NCBI GenBank assembly: GCA_963576475.1
Contig: OY754970.1
Span: forward strand, 30,719,780 to 30,783,779
DNA: 64,000 nt
Source: Molanna angustata
Taxonomy: Eukaryota > Arthropoda > Insecta > Trichoptera > Molannidae
Direction of reading: 5' to 3'
A program made the position numbers and the translations under genes. This document shows positions 33,486-43,312 of this stretch, one piece after another (position 1 is the first letter of the stretch; every line of letters begins with the position of its first letter). The notes below the pieces were generated by a model that was not told where the DNA came from, ran no database searches, and saw only the letters and a list, made by a program, of their open reading frames with translations.

Positions 33486-33866
33486 CCTGTAATGATTGTT
33501 CTTAGTTTTATACAGACAAAAATAAGCCTGTAATAATCATTCTTAGTTTTATATAGGCAAAAATAAACCTGTAATGATTGTTCTTAATTATATACAGAAA
33601 AAATAAACCTGAAATGATTGTTTTTAGTTTTATACAGGCAAAAATAAATCTGTCATGATCATTCTTAGTTTTACACCGGCAAAAATAAACATGTAATGAT
33701 TGTTCTTAGTTTTATACAGGCAAAAATAAACCAGTAATGATTGTTCCTAATTTTATATTTAATTTTTAATTTACTACAGACAAAAATAAACCTGTAATAG
33801 TTGTAGTTAATTTTATACTGGCAAAAATAAACCTGTAATGATTATTCCTTAATTTTATATGAGTAG
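33486..33866. repeat. Minisatellite, 41-bp unit, about 9 copies
   Basis: Units of the form CCTGTAATGATTGTTCTTAG, TTTTATACAGGC, AAAAATAAA recur at 33486, 33527, 33568 and onwards with substitutions and occasional expansions. Weaker traces start at about 33345. No spacers are present, so this is not a CRISPR-like array. Confidence 0.85.
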
Positions 33867-33879
33867 GTATATTCTGTAA

Positions 33880-33965
33880 TATTTTGGTTAGAAGTAAGAT
33901 ATTGCCTAATAGCAATAAATCCGTTAGTGTACTATGTACACAAATATGAATTAATAAATAAAATT
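33880..33965 (+). repeat. CR1-like 3' tail fragment
   Basis: TAAGATATTGCCTAATAGCA, ATAAATCCGTTAGTGTAC and a trailing AAT-rich tail match the 3' UTR of the CR1-like copies at 2.4, 10.0, 19.3, 42.5 and 57.5 kb. Confidence 0.55.
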
Positions 33966-33969
33966 TACA

Positions 33970-34615
33970 GAAAATTAAGAAAAATTATAAATATACGTAA
34001 CAAAAATGATTCCAAATAATAATACAGTTCGCACACGTCATTCCCTAGTTATTTAATACACAAACCTAACCAAAAATGTGTAACTTTTGCCTCTTCAATT
34101 AACAAGAGTGGAAAATAATGTACAGAATATCACGAAAAAAACGTTTTGAAATAAATTTCATTAATTACTCGGGTAATACATCAAAATTACATCTGACATA
34201 TTTACAAGGTTTGCATTTACGGCGACCATATTTTTTCATCTCGTAAAAACCCTCGAGTAAATTTTTGAATCCAGCCATGTTTATGAAGACCAACGTTATA
34301 TAAAACAAGCGCACAGTTTTATATGATACAATAAGAAAAATAACATACTTTTTTTCCCAACACAATCCTTTTATGTTTCATATAATTCTAGCCATGTTAT
34401 TGTGTCTATAATAAATTATGCACAAGCAATTTCAGTACAGAACTGTAAGAAATTGGGGTAATACATTTAATATTTAAAGGAAATGCTTAGCGGTGTCGTG
34501 TGATGTACCTATGTACATATGTATGAAACTCGATGTCAACAAGAATAACAGAGTTGCATTGGAAAAAAAATCTTCAAAAGATTTAAGTATAAATGTATCA
34601 TACCTACCTACTGCA
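33970..34615. other. Intergenic, no gene seen
   Basis: AT-rich DNA without recognised signatures. Confidence 0.35.
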
Positions 34616-34617
34616 AC

Positions 34618-35620
34618 ACTTAAAATAGTGTTTTATTGAGGTGTCAAAAATTATTTGTGATGTAATGGTGAATAACAATAATGTTGTGAATAATAATTCA
34701 CCATTAATCGTCACATAGAATTTTAGTTTCACTGTTAATTTATTAAAGGCAATACTGTTGTCAGTTTTTTGAAGACTGAAGACCATCGAGATTGGGTATC
34801 TGATTTATTTATTTCTTTATGATGATGGTCTTCGAAAGACCGCTAACGTCAAGTGCCTTTAATAAATTAAGAGTGAAACAAAAATTATATGTGATGTTAT
34901 GGTGATTAACAATTATGGTGTGAATAATATGTAATTAACCATTCACCGTCACCTAGAATTAAAGTTTCAATGTTAATTTATTAAAGGCACATACTGCTAT
35001 CGGTCTTTTGAAGACTGAAGAACATCGAGATTGAGTATCTGATGATGGTCTTCAAAAAACCGCTAACGTTAAGTACCTTTAATAAATTAACAGCGAAACA
35101 AAAATTATGTAGTATGATGTGATGGTGGATAACAATAGTGGTGTGAATAATAATTCACCGTCACGTCACACAGAATTTTAGGTACTACTGGTATCGGTCT
35201 TTGGAAGACCGAAGACCATCGAGATTGGGTATCTAATGATGTCATCGAAAGACCGATAGCGGTATGTGCACTGAAAAAAAAAGTTATGTTAAAATTAACC
35301 GAACTATAGTGACTACAAAACAATTCGTTTTGTGCCACTAAATATTGTGTGCGCTTAACCAAACAGTACAGTCATAAACAGATAAACTTTTATTACTAAT
35401 AATAAAGGTTTGGCTAAAAACGCAGGTAGCCAGTTCGGTGGTCACAATTATTTTTTTTTCAGTGTGCCTGTAATTAATTAACAGTGAAACAAAAATTATA
35501 TATGTGATGGTAAATAATAATTCACCATCACGTTTCACTGCTTATTTATTCAAGGCACAGTTATTATTGAGATTGTGTCTCTGATGATGGCATCGAACAT
35601 CAGCATCGAACGCTACACTA
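34618..35620. repeat. Tandem array of alternating palindromes
   Basis: Two hairpin types alternate. Type X has arms GTTAATTTATTAAAGGCA and TGCCTTTAATAAATTAAC around a core containing GAAGACCATCGAGATTGG, then GATGATGGTCTTCGAAAGAC. Type Y has arms GTGATGTTATGGTGAATAA-like and AATTCACCATTCACCGTCAC. The core GAGATTGGGTATCT recurs near 34787, 35028, 35221 and (decayed) 35565. The spacing is about 195-240 bp, enlarged in the last interval by the family J insertion. No ORF. It may be an amplified MITE. Confidence 0.75.
35270..35463 (+). mobile_element. MITE-like element, family J, inside the array
   Basis: 194 bp with 13-bp terminal inverted repeats ACTGAAAAAAAAA...TTTTTTTTTCAGT. GTGC flanks both sides (35266-35269, 35464-35467), a possible 4-bp TSD. 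Excision would restore the array unit GTGCCTGTAATTAATTAAC. Internal similarity to 12545-12673 shows it is a dispersed family. No coding capacity. Confidence 0.6.
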
Positions 35621-36080
35621 TATTTTTTATGGCTAACCATTATTGATATACCATGTACGCTATTTTTTTTATTCTGACATACAAATTATCCATTATTCAT
35701 CATAATATAGCTTTGTCATAGCCAACCCCCTTCATCTCACTTGTATATTATTCACTTTGTAAGATATATATGTGGCCAAGTCCAGCCCTTGAATTGCTTC
35801 GAAATAGCGCCATGTCGTATGCCACTGGAGTCCTCATAAATACATCGTCTTGAGATTCTCAAATCGTATTTATTCACTAACAAAAAATTAAATTTGCCTT
35901 TGTTTTGTAAACAATTATGTATGATATGAAAAACTGTTGAAAAACATTTTGAAGAGGTCCTACATTTAAATTTTATGAATCTTTGCACATGCTTGTCTAC
36001 ACGTAAATATATTATGCGATATTTCTTTTGTACACCAATCAACGAAAGTGAAATTAATTGTAAATTGCCAGCATTTATTG
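35621..36080. other. Intergenic, no gene seen
   Basis: No family motifs. The minus-strand frame at 35752-36042 has no recognisable domain. Confidence 0.35.
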
Positions 36081-36082
36081 TT

Positions 36083-36290
36083 CAGTTATAAAGATATCTA
36101 TCAGACTGCTGAGACAAAGGTCCCAGGTTTGGTTCCCAGTGGAGACACAGTATTTAGCTTGTGTTTTCAGTCTGGATCTGTGAGAGATATATTGTAAGTC
36201 TCTAGAATGTGGCAACTAGTCATAGAGTGCGTGTTAAATTAATATTTGACACAATACCTGTTAGTTAGCCAAGATACAAAATATACATAC
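36083..36290 (+). mobile_element. tRNA-derived SINE, family S, degenerate copy S5
   Basis: Keeps ATCTATCAGACTGCTGAGAC, a mutated B box GGTTTGGTTCCCAGTGGAG, CAGTCTGGATCTGTGAGAGA, GAATGTGGCAACTAG and the end GTTAGTTAGCCAAGATAC. The A-box region is missing, so it is not transcribable by pol III in the usual way. Confidence 0.65.
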
Positions 36291-36418
36291 CATCACGGCA
36301 TACTTATAACGTGGGGTAACCAGTGACTGGTGTGCGGGTGTGTTACACATATTTTAATCCTCACACACCAGTCTTGTATTACATTAAACGGCGACATGAG
36401 TGGTGAACCTCGTTTCTG
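36291..36418 (-). mobile_element. Short repeat family G, copy 2
   Basis: Inverse of 14181-14372: AGGTTCACCACTCATGTC, CAAGACTGGTGTGTGAGG, CACCCGCACACCAGTC, GGTTACCCCACGTTATAAG and TATGCCGTGATGGTATG on the minus strand. Directly abuts SINE copy S5. Confidence 0.55.
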
Positions 36419-36440
36419 AAAAAAAAAATTATTATTTTAT

Positions 36441-36681
36441 CGAAATGTAGCTTCTCGGGCTACTAACAGATACTATGTCAAATAATTAATTAACACACAC
36501 TCAATCACAAGTTGCCACATTCTGGAGACTTATTAACTAATCTTATTATTACTTGATATTAATCGTCTCACAGATCCAAACTGAAAACACAATTAAAAAC
36601 TTTGTCTCCAACCGGGAATCGAACCCGGGACCCTTGTATCAACAGTCAGATACCTAATCAACTGAACCACGAAGGCCGACG
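36441..36681 (-). mobile_element. tRNA-derived SINE, family S, copy S2
   Basis: Same order as S1 on the minus strand: CGTGGTTCAGTTGATTAGG (A box, mutated), GGGTTCGATTCCCGG (B box), the CAGTTTGGATCTGTGAGACG body and the GCCCGAGAAGCTACATT end. It carries an extra AT-rich insertion near 36535-36555 compared with S1. Confidence 0.8.
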
Positions 36682-36689
36682 ATTTTTTT

Positions 36690-37194
36690 TACGAAATTAT
36701 GTGGAAAAATATTAGGTATATACAAATTGCGCCTTAATGATGCAATAAGTTTGGCATTTAAAAAGTTTACAGATTTTGTAAAACCGATCTAAACCAGGGA
36801 GTGAATCATTGCCTAAAATAATAATCTCTTTAATAAACCAATCGATTATAAAGAAATAGTAGATCATCTGTAAATATTAATTTTAATTTACACTTTCCAA
36901 ATAAATGTAATGTGTCACAAAGCTTGCGTATGTTAAGGCGTCTGCCATATTTAAGATGTACATATTATTATGTACTTAGCCATGGAAGCTTTTTTGTGAT
37001 CAAATTTACAATAAAACAAATCAAAGATCTCAACTTGGTACGAACTATCTCCCAACAGATGGCAGCACTATAATTTAGCTCTCTTTTCAGATAGTTTCGC
37101 ACAGATGGCAGTTGCATACGTAATAAAAACTTGAATGTGAAATCAACACCATTCATTCATTCATACCATCTCAGCGTATCCCATAATATGAGTA
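36690..37194. other. Intergenic with a trace of family G
   Basis: At 37146-37190, the inverse of GATGGTATGAATGAATGAAT and a GGGATACGCTGA block resemble the family G 3' end. Nothing else recognised. Confidence 0.35.
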
Positions 37195-38080
37195 TCCTAT
37201 CCTGACACATATAGGTATATGTATCAGGATAGGATAGTATGGAGGTCAGTCTTTTTTCCTACCCAGATAATGAAAACAGCATGATGGTATGTATGTATGT
37301 TGGAGATTAAGCATCAAATTATTGAGTCCTCGTAGATATTTTGTAGTTTATTCTGTGCCTTACAAATTGTATGAAACGATATCGTCAATAAATTAAATTT
37401 TTATAAAAATTGTTAAGAAAATTTTGAGATGTACTTCTATAATTTTCGTATTTTTTATAGAAAATTAAATTATCTAGTTAGGGTATTTCGACTTTTTTCG
37501 ATATATTTAAAAACATTGGAAATATAGGCATAAATTTATCAAAAAAATATGTTTTTCTAAATAAAAAATGTTTGTGAAATTCTGTGACTATTTTAAAAAA
37601 ACAAATTTGAGAATTTGTATTTGTCTATATGTATACACGAATCTTCAGCGTATAAACTTTAATGGTTTTTGAGATATATTGAAAATAAAGTAAAAAATCA
37701 ATAGTTAATGACCCCTGACTGAACACAAATTCAAAATTCTGAGTATAAAATATTTGTGGGCCTAAAATTATCTAAATATTCTAAAATTTTGGGTTTTGTG
37801 CATTGAGTGGATCGAAAGCTATAATAGGGGGGGTGACAGACAGACAGACAGACAGACACACAGATACAATAAACGTTCTACTCGAAATTCTGAGTAAATC
37901 CATAATATATTATAGAACATATATGCTGCGAAGCTGATAAGTTGGTGTTTTTTGACTTCAAAGTTGAATAAAACGTGAAAATTATAGAACTGGCATATAA
38001 ATCTCACGTATCTTGGCTTGAAACTTTGTCGATATGTTAAGAGAAATAAAATCTCTTGAACAAATCGACAGTTGGAATAC
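37195..38080 (+). mobile_element. Family A interspersed repeat, copy A5
   Basis: Contains TATCAGGATAGGATAGTATG, AAACAGCATGATGGTATG, ACCCCTGACTGAACACAA, GTGGATCGAAAGCTATAAT, a GACA-type microsatellite (37842-37860) where A3 has CA repeats, TATATGCTGCGAAGC, and the 3' hairpin ending AAATCGACAGTTGGA. The extreme 5' end is missing. The different repeat unit in the microsatellite slot shows that the slot mutates independently in each copy. Confidence 0.7.
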
Positions 38081-38125
38081 AAATTTCATATCATGGGCGC
38101 TACATAACATTCGTTGAATATATTT

Positions 38126-38347
38126 AATATTGCTTCTCGGGCAACTAACAGATACTATGCCAAATGCCAAATATTAATTTAACACGCACCCAATAACAAG
38201 TTCCCACATTCAGGAGACTTACGATATTAATAGTCTCATAGATCCAGACTGAAAACACAATTAAAAACTGTGTCTCCACCGGGAATCGAACCCGGGACCT
38301 TTGGATCAGAAGTCATATACCCAACCAACTGAGCCACGAAGGCCGAC
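38126..38347 (-). mobile_element. tRNA-derived SINE, family S, copy S3
   Basis: Minus-strand copy with GTCGGCCTTCGTGGCTCAG, B box GGGTTCGATTCCCGGTGG, CAGTCTGGATCTATGAGAC and GCCCGAGAAGCAATATT. Closely similar to S1, with a small duplication in the GACATAGTATC region. Confidence 0.85.
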
Positions 38348-38349
38348 AA

Positions 38350-39045
38350 CTCGTTACTAATCTGACTAATCTGACAAACTCGTTACTATGGAAACTCAAT
38401 GAGGGGTATTATTGATGACCTGTGACAGGTCGTAAGCCCTGACTACCCTATTTCTATTTCAATTATTTATTTCTTCGTTAAGATATATCCGCTCTGTAGA
38501 TTCATTGTATTTTTTAATCCTAAATGTAGATAAAATCATACATTTAGGATTAAAAAATCTGTTTGTACCTAATTTTGACATACGAATACCTATAACAACT
38601 ACCTAGTACCTACCTACACTGAAACCAATCAACCATACATATATTTATAGGTAACACACGACTTTTGAGAAATGAAACAAAACGATTTTCCATCTTATTT
38701 ATTTTGTCAAAAGAAAACACAAACATGCCTTGAAATGAAGGAAAGTATAATGTTTTACGAACTGAAAATTTTAAAAAATATTTTAGAGAATAAGATAAAA
38801 AAAACAAGAATCACGAATTATACTATAAAAATTCTTTTTATGAAGGTAGGTACCTACTCATTTGAAAAATATTACATTTCTGGCTAAATGAGTCCTCTCT
38901 CGCCCATCATTTCATTTTCATCATTTTCTTTTTTTCAATCCTCACACCTCAATAGGCTAAATTCATGTTTTTATATTGTCAATGTTGACGATATTTATGT
39001 TGTAGTACTCCATTTTACGATTTTTTTAAATCTAACATTGATTGT
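38350..39045. other. Intergenic, no gene seen
   Basis: A short segment near 38415-38447 (GACAGGTCGTAAGCCCTGAC) resembles part of the family F arm at 43.6 kb. Otherwise AT-rich and featureless. Confidence 0.35.
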
Positions 39046-39559
39046 ATATTACTAGTTGCATGTAACACATGATTTCCAACTTTCGATAGCGATAATATGT
39101 ATAGTTGAAGAATAAGTACCAAACTATAAACCCATAAATTATTGAATATTTTAAGATATTTTGTTTTCTATACAACACATGTAGGTATGTATGTCAAGAT
39201 AGGATAGTATGGAGCTCAGTCCTTTTTTCCTACCCAGAATATGAAAACAGCGTGAAGGTATGTATTATGTTTGTTTGGAGTTTGTTTGGCAAAATTGTCA
39301 AAAAAAAATTGGGATATACTTCTACAATGTTAATATTTTTATAGAAAATTAAATTATCTAGAAGTAAAAAAACTTTGGAAATATAGGAAGTTAAATACAT
39401 AAATTTATCATTAAAAAATGATTTTCATAGTAAAAAAGGTTTGAGAATGGAATTTTTTTTGAAAAAATTAATTTGATCTTTTGTATTTGTCTATATTTGT
39501 AGGTACCAATTTTTAGAGTTCTAGCTTTTATGGTTTCTGAGATAAATGGAAAAATAAAG

Positions 39560-39571
39560 TAAAAATTCAAT
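39560..39571. repeat. Target-site duplication, left (Penelope-like copy 1)
   Basis: TAAAAATTCAAT; second copy at 40329-40340. Joining them restores the family A order seen in A3. Confidence 0.8.
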
Positions 39572-39614
39572 AAATTAAATTTAAAGATATAACTTTGTAT
39601 TAACCACGTTTTTT

Positions 39615-39674
39615 GGTTGAAACGATGCGACCGGTTTCGGAACTAACCGTTCCCTCATCAGGCTAACTTTCAAC
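39615..39674 (-). ncRNA. Type I hammerhead ribozyme motif, complete core
   Basis: RNA read from the minus strand. Stem I 5' strand GUUGAAA (39674-39668), internal loop GUUA, GC (39663-39662). Core CUGAUGA (39661-39655). Stem II GGAAC/GUUCC around loop GGUUA (39653-39639), with one extra G before it. Core GAAA (39638-39635). Stem III is the self-complementary ACCGGU (39635-39630). C at the expected cleavage position 39629. Stem I 3' strand GC (39628-39627), internal loop AUCG, UUUCAAC (39622-39616). All invariant core bases are present. Hammerheads with tiny stem III are known in Penelope-like terminal repeats and can act as dimers. Confidence 0.8.
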
Positions 39675-39708
39675 TGAAACAGAATGTGACGACGTGCTTA
39701 CAAGAAAT

Positions 39709-40137
39709 CTATGGGGGCGGAGGTAGAGGTAGGGTTGGGTCTTGTGCAGGGTGGGTCCGATTGGCTGAAAGATTAGAAGTAAAAGGAAACATATTTAATA
39801 ATGGACTGAAAGATAAATTTAACTGATTGTTTATTATGTTCTGTTTTGAATTAATACACTTTTTAATTTCTAGCGACTCTAAATTATCAAGACGGAGACC
39901 TACTTTGTTGACGTGTAAAATTTTTGTTCCCGATTGCATATTAAATTGATGATCATTAAGTACTAAGTGTTCTGCGAATTCCGAAAAATTATCATTGTTT
40001 ATACATCTAATATGTTCTTTTACTCTAGTCTCAAATTTCCGTCCTGTTTTTCCTATGTAGACTGCAGAGCAGTCTCCACATGTCAGTTGGTATACGCCGG
40101 AGTTTTCCATTTTATTATCTTTATCTTTGGAATTCAT
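39709..40137 (-). CDS. Penelope-like GIY-YIG endonuclease, truncated element ORF
   Basis: The ATG at 40137 opens a 142-residue frame. The open frame really extends upstream without stops (FLPKDIRPAFYTDNNIGKSL) to the inverted repeat at about 40198, as expected for the C-terminal part of a Penelope-like polyprotein. Motifs: GVYQLTCGDCSAVYIGKTG. GVY and YIG are the paired GIY-YIG strands, and CGDC is the cysteine pair characteristic of Penelope-like endonucleases. RKFETRVKEH follows, with the catalytic arginine. The C-terminal section (LESLEIKKCINSKQNIINNQ) carries the expected glutamate. The RT domain normally preceding it is missing, so the copy cannot retrotranspose alone. Confidence 0.8.
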   Translation of the reverse strand: MNSKDKDNKMENSGVYQLTCGDCSAVYIGKTGRKFETRVKEHIRCINNDNFSEFAEHLVLNDHQFNMQSGTKILHVNKVGLRLDNLESLEIKKCINSKQNIINNQLNLSFSPLLNMFPFTSNLSANRTHPAQDPTLPLPPPP

Positions 40138-40328
40138 TAAACTTTTTCCAATATTATTGTCAGTGTAAAATGCCGGTCTTATGTCTTTTGGTAAGAAATG
40201 AGGGAACGGTTAGTTCCGAAACCGGTCGCATCGTTTCAACCAAAAAACGTGGTTAATACAAAGTTATATCTTTAAATTTAATTTGTTAAATATGAACCAC
40301 AAAGTTAACATTCAAACATTTGAAAATA

Positions 40329-40340
40329 TAAAAATTCAAT
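40329..40340. repeat. Target-site duplication, right (Penelope-like copy 1)
   Basis: TAAAAATTCAAT; partner of 39560-39571. Confidence 0.8.
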
Positions 40341-40659
40341 AGTTGGTAACCCCTGACTGAAACAAAAATTCAAAATTCTGAGTATAAAAGTTTTGTAGGC
40401 CTATAACTATTTATATATTCTGAAATTTTAGGCTCTGTAAATTGAGCGGATCAAAGTTATAAGGGGACACACACACATATACAGGCACACAGGCACTAAA
40501 TGTTCTATTCCGAATTCTGAGTAAATCCGTATATAGAACATATTATATGCTGCGAAGCCTCTAAGTTGGTGTTTTTAAACTTCCAATCTTGGCTTGATAC
40601 TTTGTCGATATGTTTAGATAGTAAAATTCTCTTGAACAAATCGACAGTTGGATAACTGT

Positions 40660-41540
40660 AGGTATATTTCTCAATAAACTTATGAAAAAAATGAATACCT
40701 ACACATAGTAGTTACAATTTTTGTTTCATTTTTACGGTTTTAGATTTAATTCCGGTTCGATACCCTCTTTACTGGTAGGTATACAAAATACAAAAGAAAA
40801 CTTTTGTATTTTGTATTTTTATGTTGTTGAACAATCTAATATCTAAGAATTTAATGATTTACAAACTACAATAATACCCGTTACGGTGATACTCCAGGGT
40901 ACAATAAAACACATAAATATAAAGTACTGTGTTCCAAGTTAACTTCATATTTCAAATTTTGTATCAAAATATTCCCTCGAGCTTTCGGGAATAAAATAGT
41001 TATATATAAAGCTTGACTTGTATGAAGCGGGAAATGGGAAGACTGAACCAAGAATAAGCACTGTCTTGCTTGTATACATATGGAATTGAGAAGAAATAAA
41101 TAAATTACAAAATATATGAAAATACGATTTAATTAAAATAAAAAATTTCATGTTTATCAAAATCCATAAAATGATCACTCTATAAAAAATAAATAAGAAA
41201 ATTTTGATGACAATTTTTTTTCTAGCATTTTAGTAAAAATGATCATTACCCGCTCATACGAAAAATATTACGGAAATTAAAATGATTCGAATTAGTATTC
41301 ATGGAAAACAATATAAGTACATAATCACTATAATCGGTCTGCAGATTGTTTTTTTTTTTCACCATTCTTTCCAAATATAACACTTACTGTCTAAACTTAA
41401 AAAATCCATATTATTATTTCACTCTGGGATATAATTTTTTTTTAATTATCACATAAGTGAAAACATGGATGATGTATGTATATTAACACGAATTATAATT
41501 TAAAAGAAACGAAGGGTGAATATGTTTTTTTTATACTAGA
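40660..41540. other. Intergenic, no gene seen
   Basis: Contains a short inverted run near 40787-40822 (ACAAAATACAAAAG with its complement). No coding or RNA signature. Confidence 0.35.
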
Positions 41541-41544
41541 ATGA

Positions 41545-41600
41545 CGAATTAATAAAAAACATTTAAAACATATTTAGTAGTAATGACGAATTGGTCTTCT
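41545..41600. repeat. Minisatellite K, left piece
   Basis: One unit of AACATTTAAAACATATTTAG, TAGTAATGACGAATT, matching the array at 42608-42800 on the other side of the CR1-like insertion. Confidence 0.65.
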
Positions 41601-41601
41601 T

Positions 41602-42600
41602 GTTAATCCTACTAAGTCCCAGGCAATAATAATCGGTAGTCCTCGTCTGCTGTCATCTATAAGGAATTTACAACTCCCACTGCTGTATATCAATAACCAA
41701 TGCATTCCTTATACCAGGGTTGTAAAAGATCTTGGAATCTTCATCGATGATGACCTTTCGTGGCATGAACAGGTATCGCATGTTAGTAAATCTATTTTCT
41801 TTGCCCTACATTCACTTAATAAACTTAAAAATTTCCTTCCATTCCGTTGTAAAATAACTCTTGCTCAATCACTTCTTCTTCCATTGCTTGATTATGCTGA
41901 TGTATGCTATTTGGATGCAAATGAAGTGCATCTCAATAAACTTGAACGTCTTCAGAATATATGTATCAGATTCATCTTTGGGTTGAAAAAATTTGATCGC
42001 ATATCACCTTACCGCAATCTTCTTTGTTGGCCCAGGATACGCCAGCGGCGCAATATACACATTTTGTCACTATTGTACAATATTCTCTCGAACCCAAACC
42101 TGCCACAGTACCTCAAAAGCAAATTCACTTATTTATCCAGTCATGGACTTCCACTCCGATCTGCTGAACGTACAACACTTTCCATACCTATCCATAATAC
42201 AGAATTTCTCAGCTCTTCGTTCGAAGTACAATCAGCAAGATTATGGAATAGCCTTAGTCCGGATATTGCGTCGTCTAACTCACTTAGTATTTTCAAGAAA
42301 AAACTAAAGAAGGAATATTTATCCTTGAACACATGATCCCGATTTCCTCTCCTGTCCTTACCATATCCTTTTTCTTGCTATGAATTATAATTTTTTTTTT
42401 GTTTTAATAGTATTTAAGTGTTATACGTATTTTCTTTGATTTCTTTTACTCTTTTTTATTGCTGTTGTACATACACAATGTTGTCATACTTTGTAATCTG
42501 GTTGGTTGGAAGAAATTGCCTAATGGCAATAAGCCCGCCAGTGTACAATTATATTTGTTTATATTATGTACAAAAAGATGTATAAATAAATAAATAAATA
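41602..42600 (+). mobile_element. CR1/Jockey-like LINE, best 3' copy (copy 4)
   Basis: A continuous open frame from 41602 to 42336 encodes the RT thumb and C-terminal region: NPTKSQAIIIGSPRL, VVKDLGIFIDDDLSWHEQV, LPLLDYADVCYLDANE, LNKLERLQNICIRFIFGLKK, FTYLSSHGLPLRSAERTT and SSSFEVQSARLWNSLSPDIA, then SNSLSIFKKKLKKEYLS and a stop. The 3' UTR ends with GCAATAAGCCCGCCAGTGTA and (AAAT)n. The RT catalytic motifs lie upstream of the truncation point. With no stops over 245 codons it is the youngest copy of the family in this window and serves as its reference. Confidence 0.85.
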
Positions 42601-42607
42601 AAATTGA

Positions 42608-42800
42608 TAACGAACATTTAAAACATATTAAGTAGTAATGAACAAACATTTAAAACATATTTAATAGTAATGACGAATTTATTAATAACAAACATTTAAA
42701 ACATATTTAATAGTAATGACGAATTAAAAACAAACATTTAAAACATATTTAGTAGTAATGACGAATTAATAACACACATTTAGACATTTTTAGTAGTAAT
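42608..42800. repeat. Minisatellite K, main array
   Basis: About four and a half units of roughly 42-47 bp: AACATTTAAAACATATTTAG, TAGTAATGACGAATTAATAA. With the left piece at 41545-41600 it shows that the CR1-like LINE inserted within this array. Confidence 0.75.
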
Positions 42801-42804
42801 GTCT

Positions 42805-43299
42805 ATGTATCGAATCATTCAGTTTAGTGCCACTTATTCATATTATTTATATTTTCATGTTATTTATATTTTTAAATCTTTGGGAGCAATTCATAAAAAA
42901 TGTGAAATCTGCAACTTCATCTTTAGAATTATGACCACTGAAACGGAATAAGCTCTGAAAAAAATCTCTTTTTTTATACATGGCGAGGTTTTAAATATAG
43001 ATACGGATTATGTCTTTGTTGTTGGGTACTAACACCTACATTTATATGGGATTATTCAACGTAGTATAGTGAATTGAAATTTACACCGAGGATTTGTCAA
43101 ATCCCCGTGGATTTACCTCAAATAGGGAAGGACGTTTCGTCTTGCATAAAAAATAAGAAAGCTATGCTTTAATACATTTCAAAAGAACAGAAAATCTAAA
43201 CATTCCGTCTCTTCTTGCCATCACAAAATAAAAAAAAATATATACCTGCAAAAGGAAAGAAAAAACACACATACAATTCAAATTGAATGAGAATGTAAC
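42805..43299. other. Intergenic, no gene seen
   Basis: AT-rich DNA without recognised signatures. Confidence 0.35.
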
Positions 43300-43312
43300 A
43301 AAAATATTTGAT

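Larger units (their letters stand above)
39572..40328 (-). mobile_element. Penelope-like element, copy 1: endonuclease plus hammerhead
   Basis: 757 bp between 12-bp TSDs. On the minus strand the order is: a 5' extension of about 42 bp, an inverted copy of the 3' terminal sequence (down to about 40198), an open frame with a GIY-YIG endonuclease, and the 3' terminal region (39690 to 39572) holding a complete type I hammerhead motif. The inverted repeats share AACTTTGTATTAACCACG and CGATGCGACCGGTTTCGG. The inverted copy stops inside the hammerhead core (ATGAGGGAAC), so only the 3' copy is complete. The RT domain is absent. Insertion was into family A copy A6. Confidence 0.8.
39051..40655 (+). 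mobile_element. Family A copy A6, interrupted by a Penelope-like element
   Basis: The 5' end ACTAGTTGCATGTAACACAT is at 39051. The family sequence runs to AAAAATTCAAT near 39571, then resumes at 40329 with AAAAATTCAATAGTTGG, TAACCCCTGACTGAAAC, GCGGATCAAAGTTATAAGG, a short CA run, TATGCTGCGAAGCCTC and the 3' terminal AATCGACAGTTGGA. Between the two halves lies the 757-bp Penelope-like copy 1. Confidence 0.75.

Noticed and set aside
33486..33866. Regularly spaced repeats as a CRISPR-like array
   Set aside because: Units are contiguous, diverged and without unique spacers, and the genome is eukaryotic. It is a minisatellite.
34795..35075. CUGAUGA followed by a GGUC...GACC hairpin in the palindrome array, hammerhead-like
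   Set aside because: No GAAA follows the hairpin (GCUA instead) and the GUC context is not repeated in the next units, so the core is not met.
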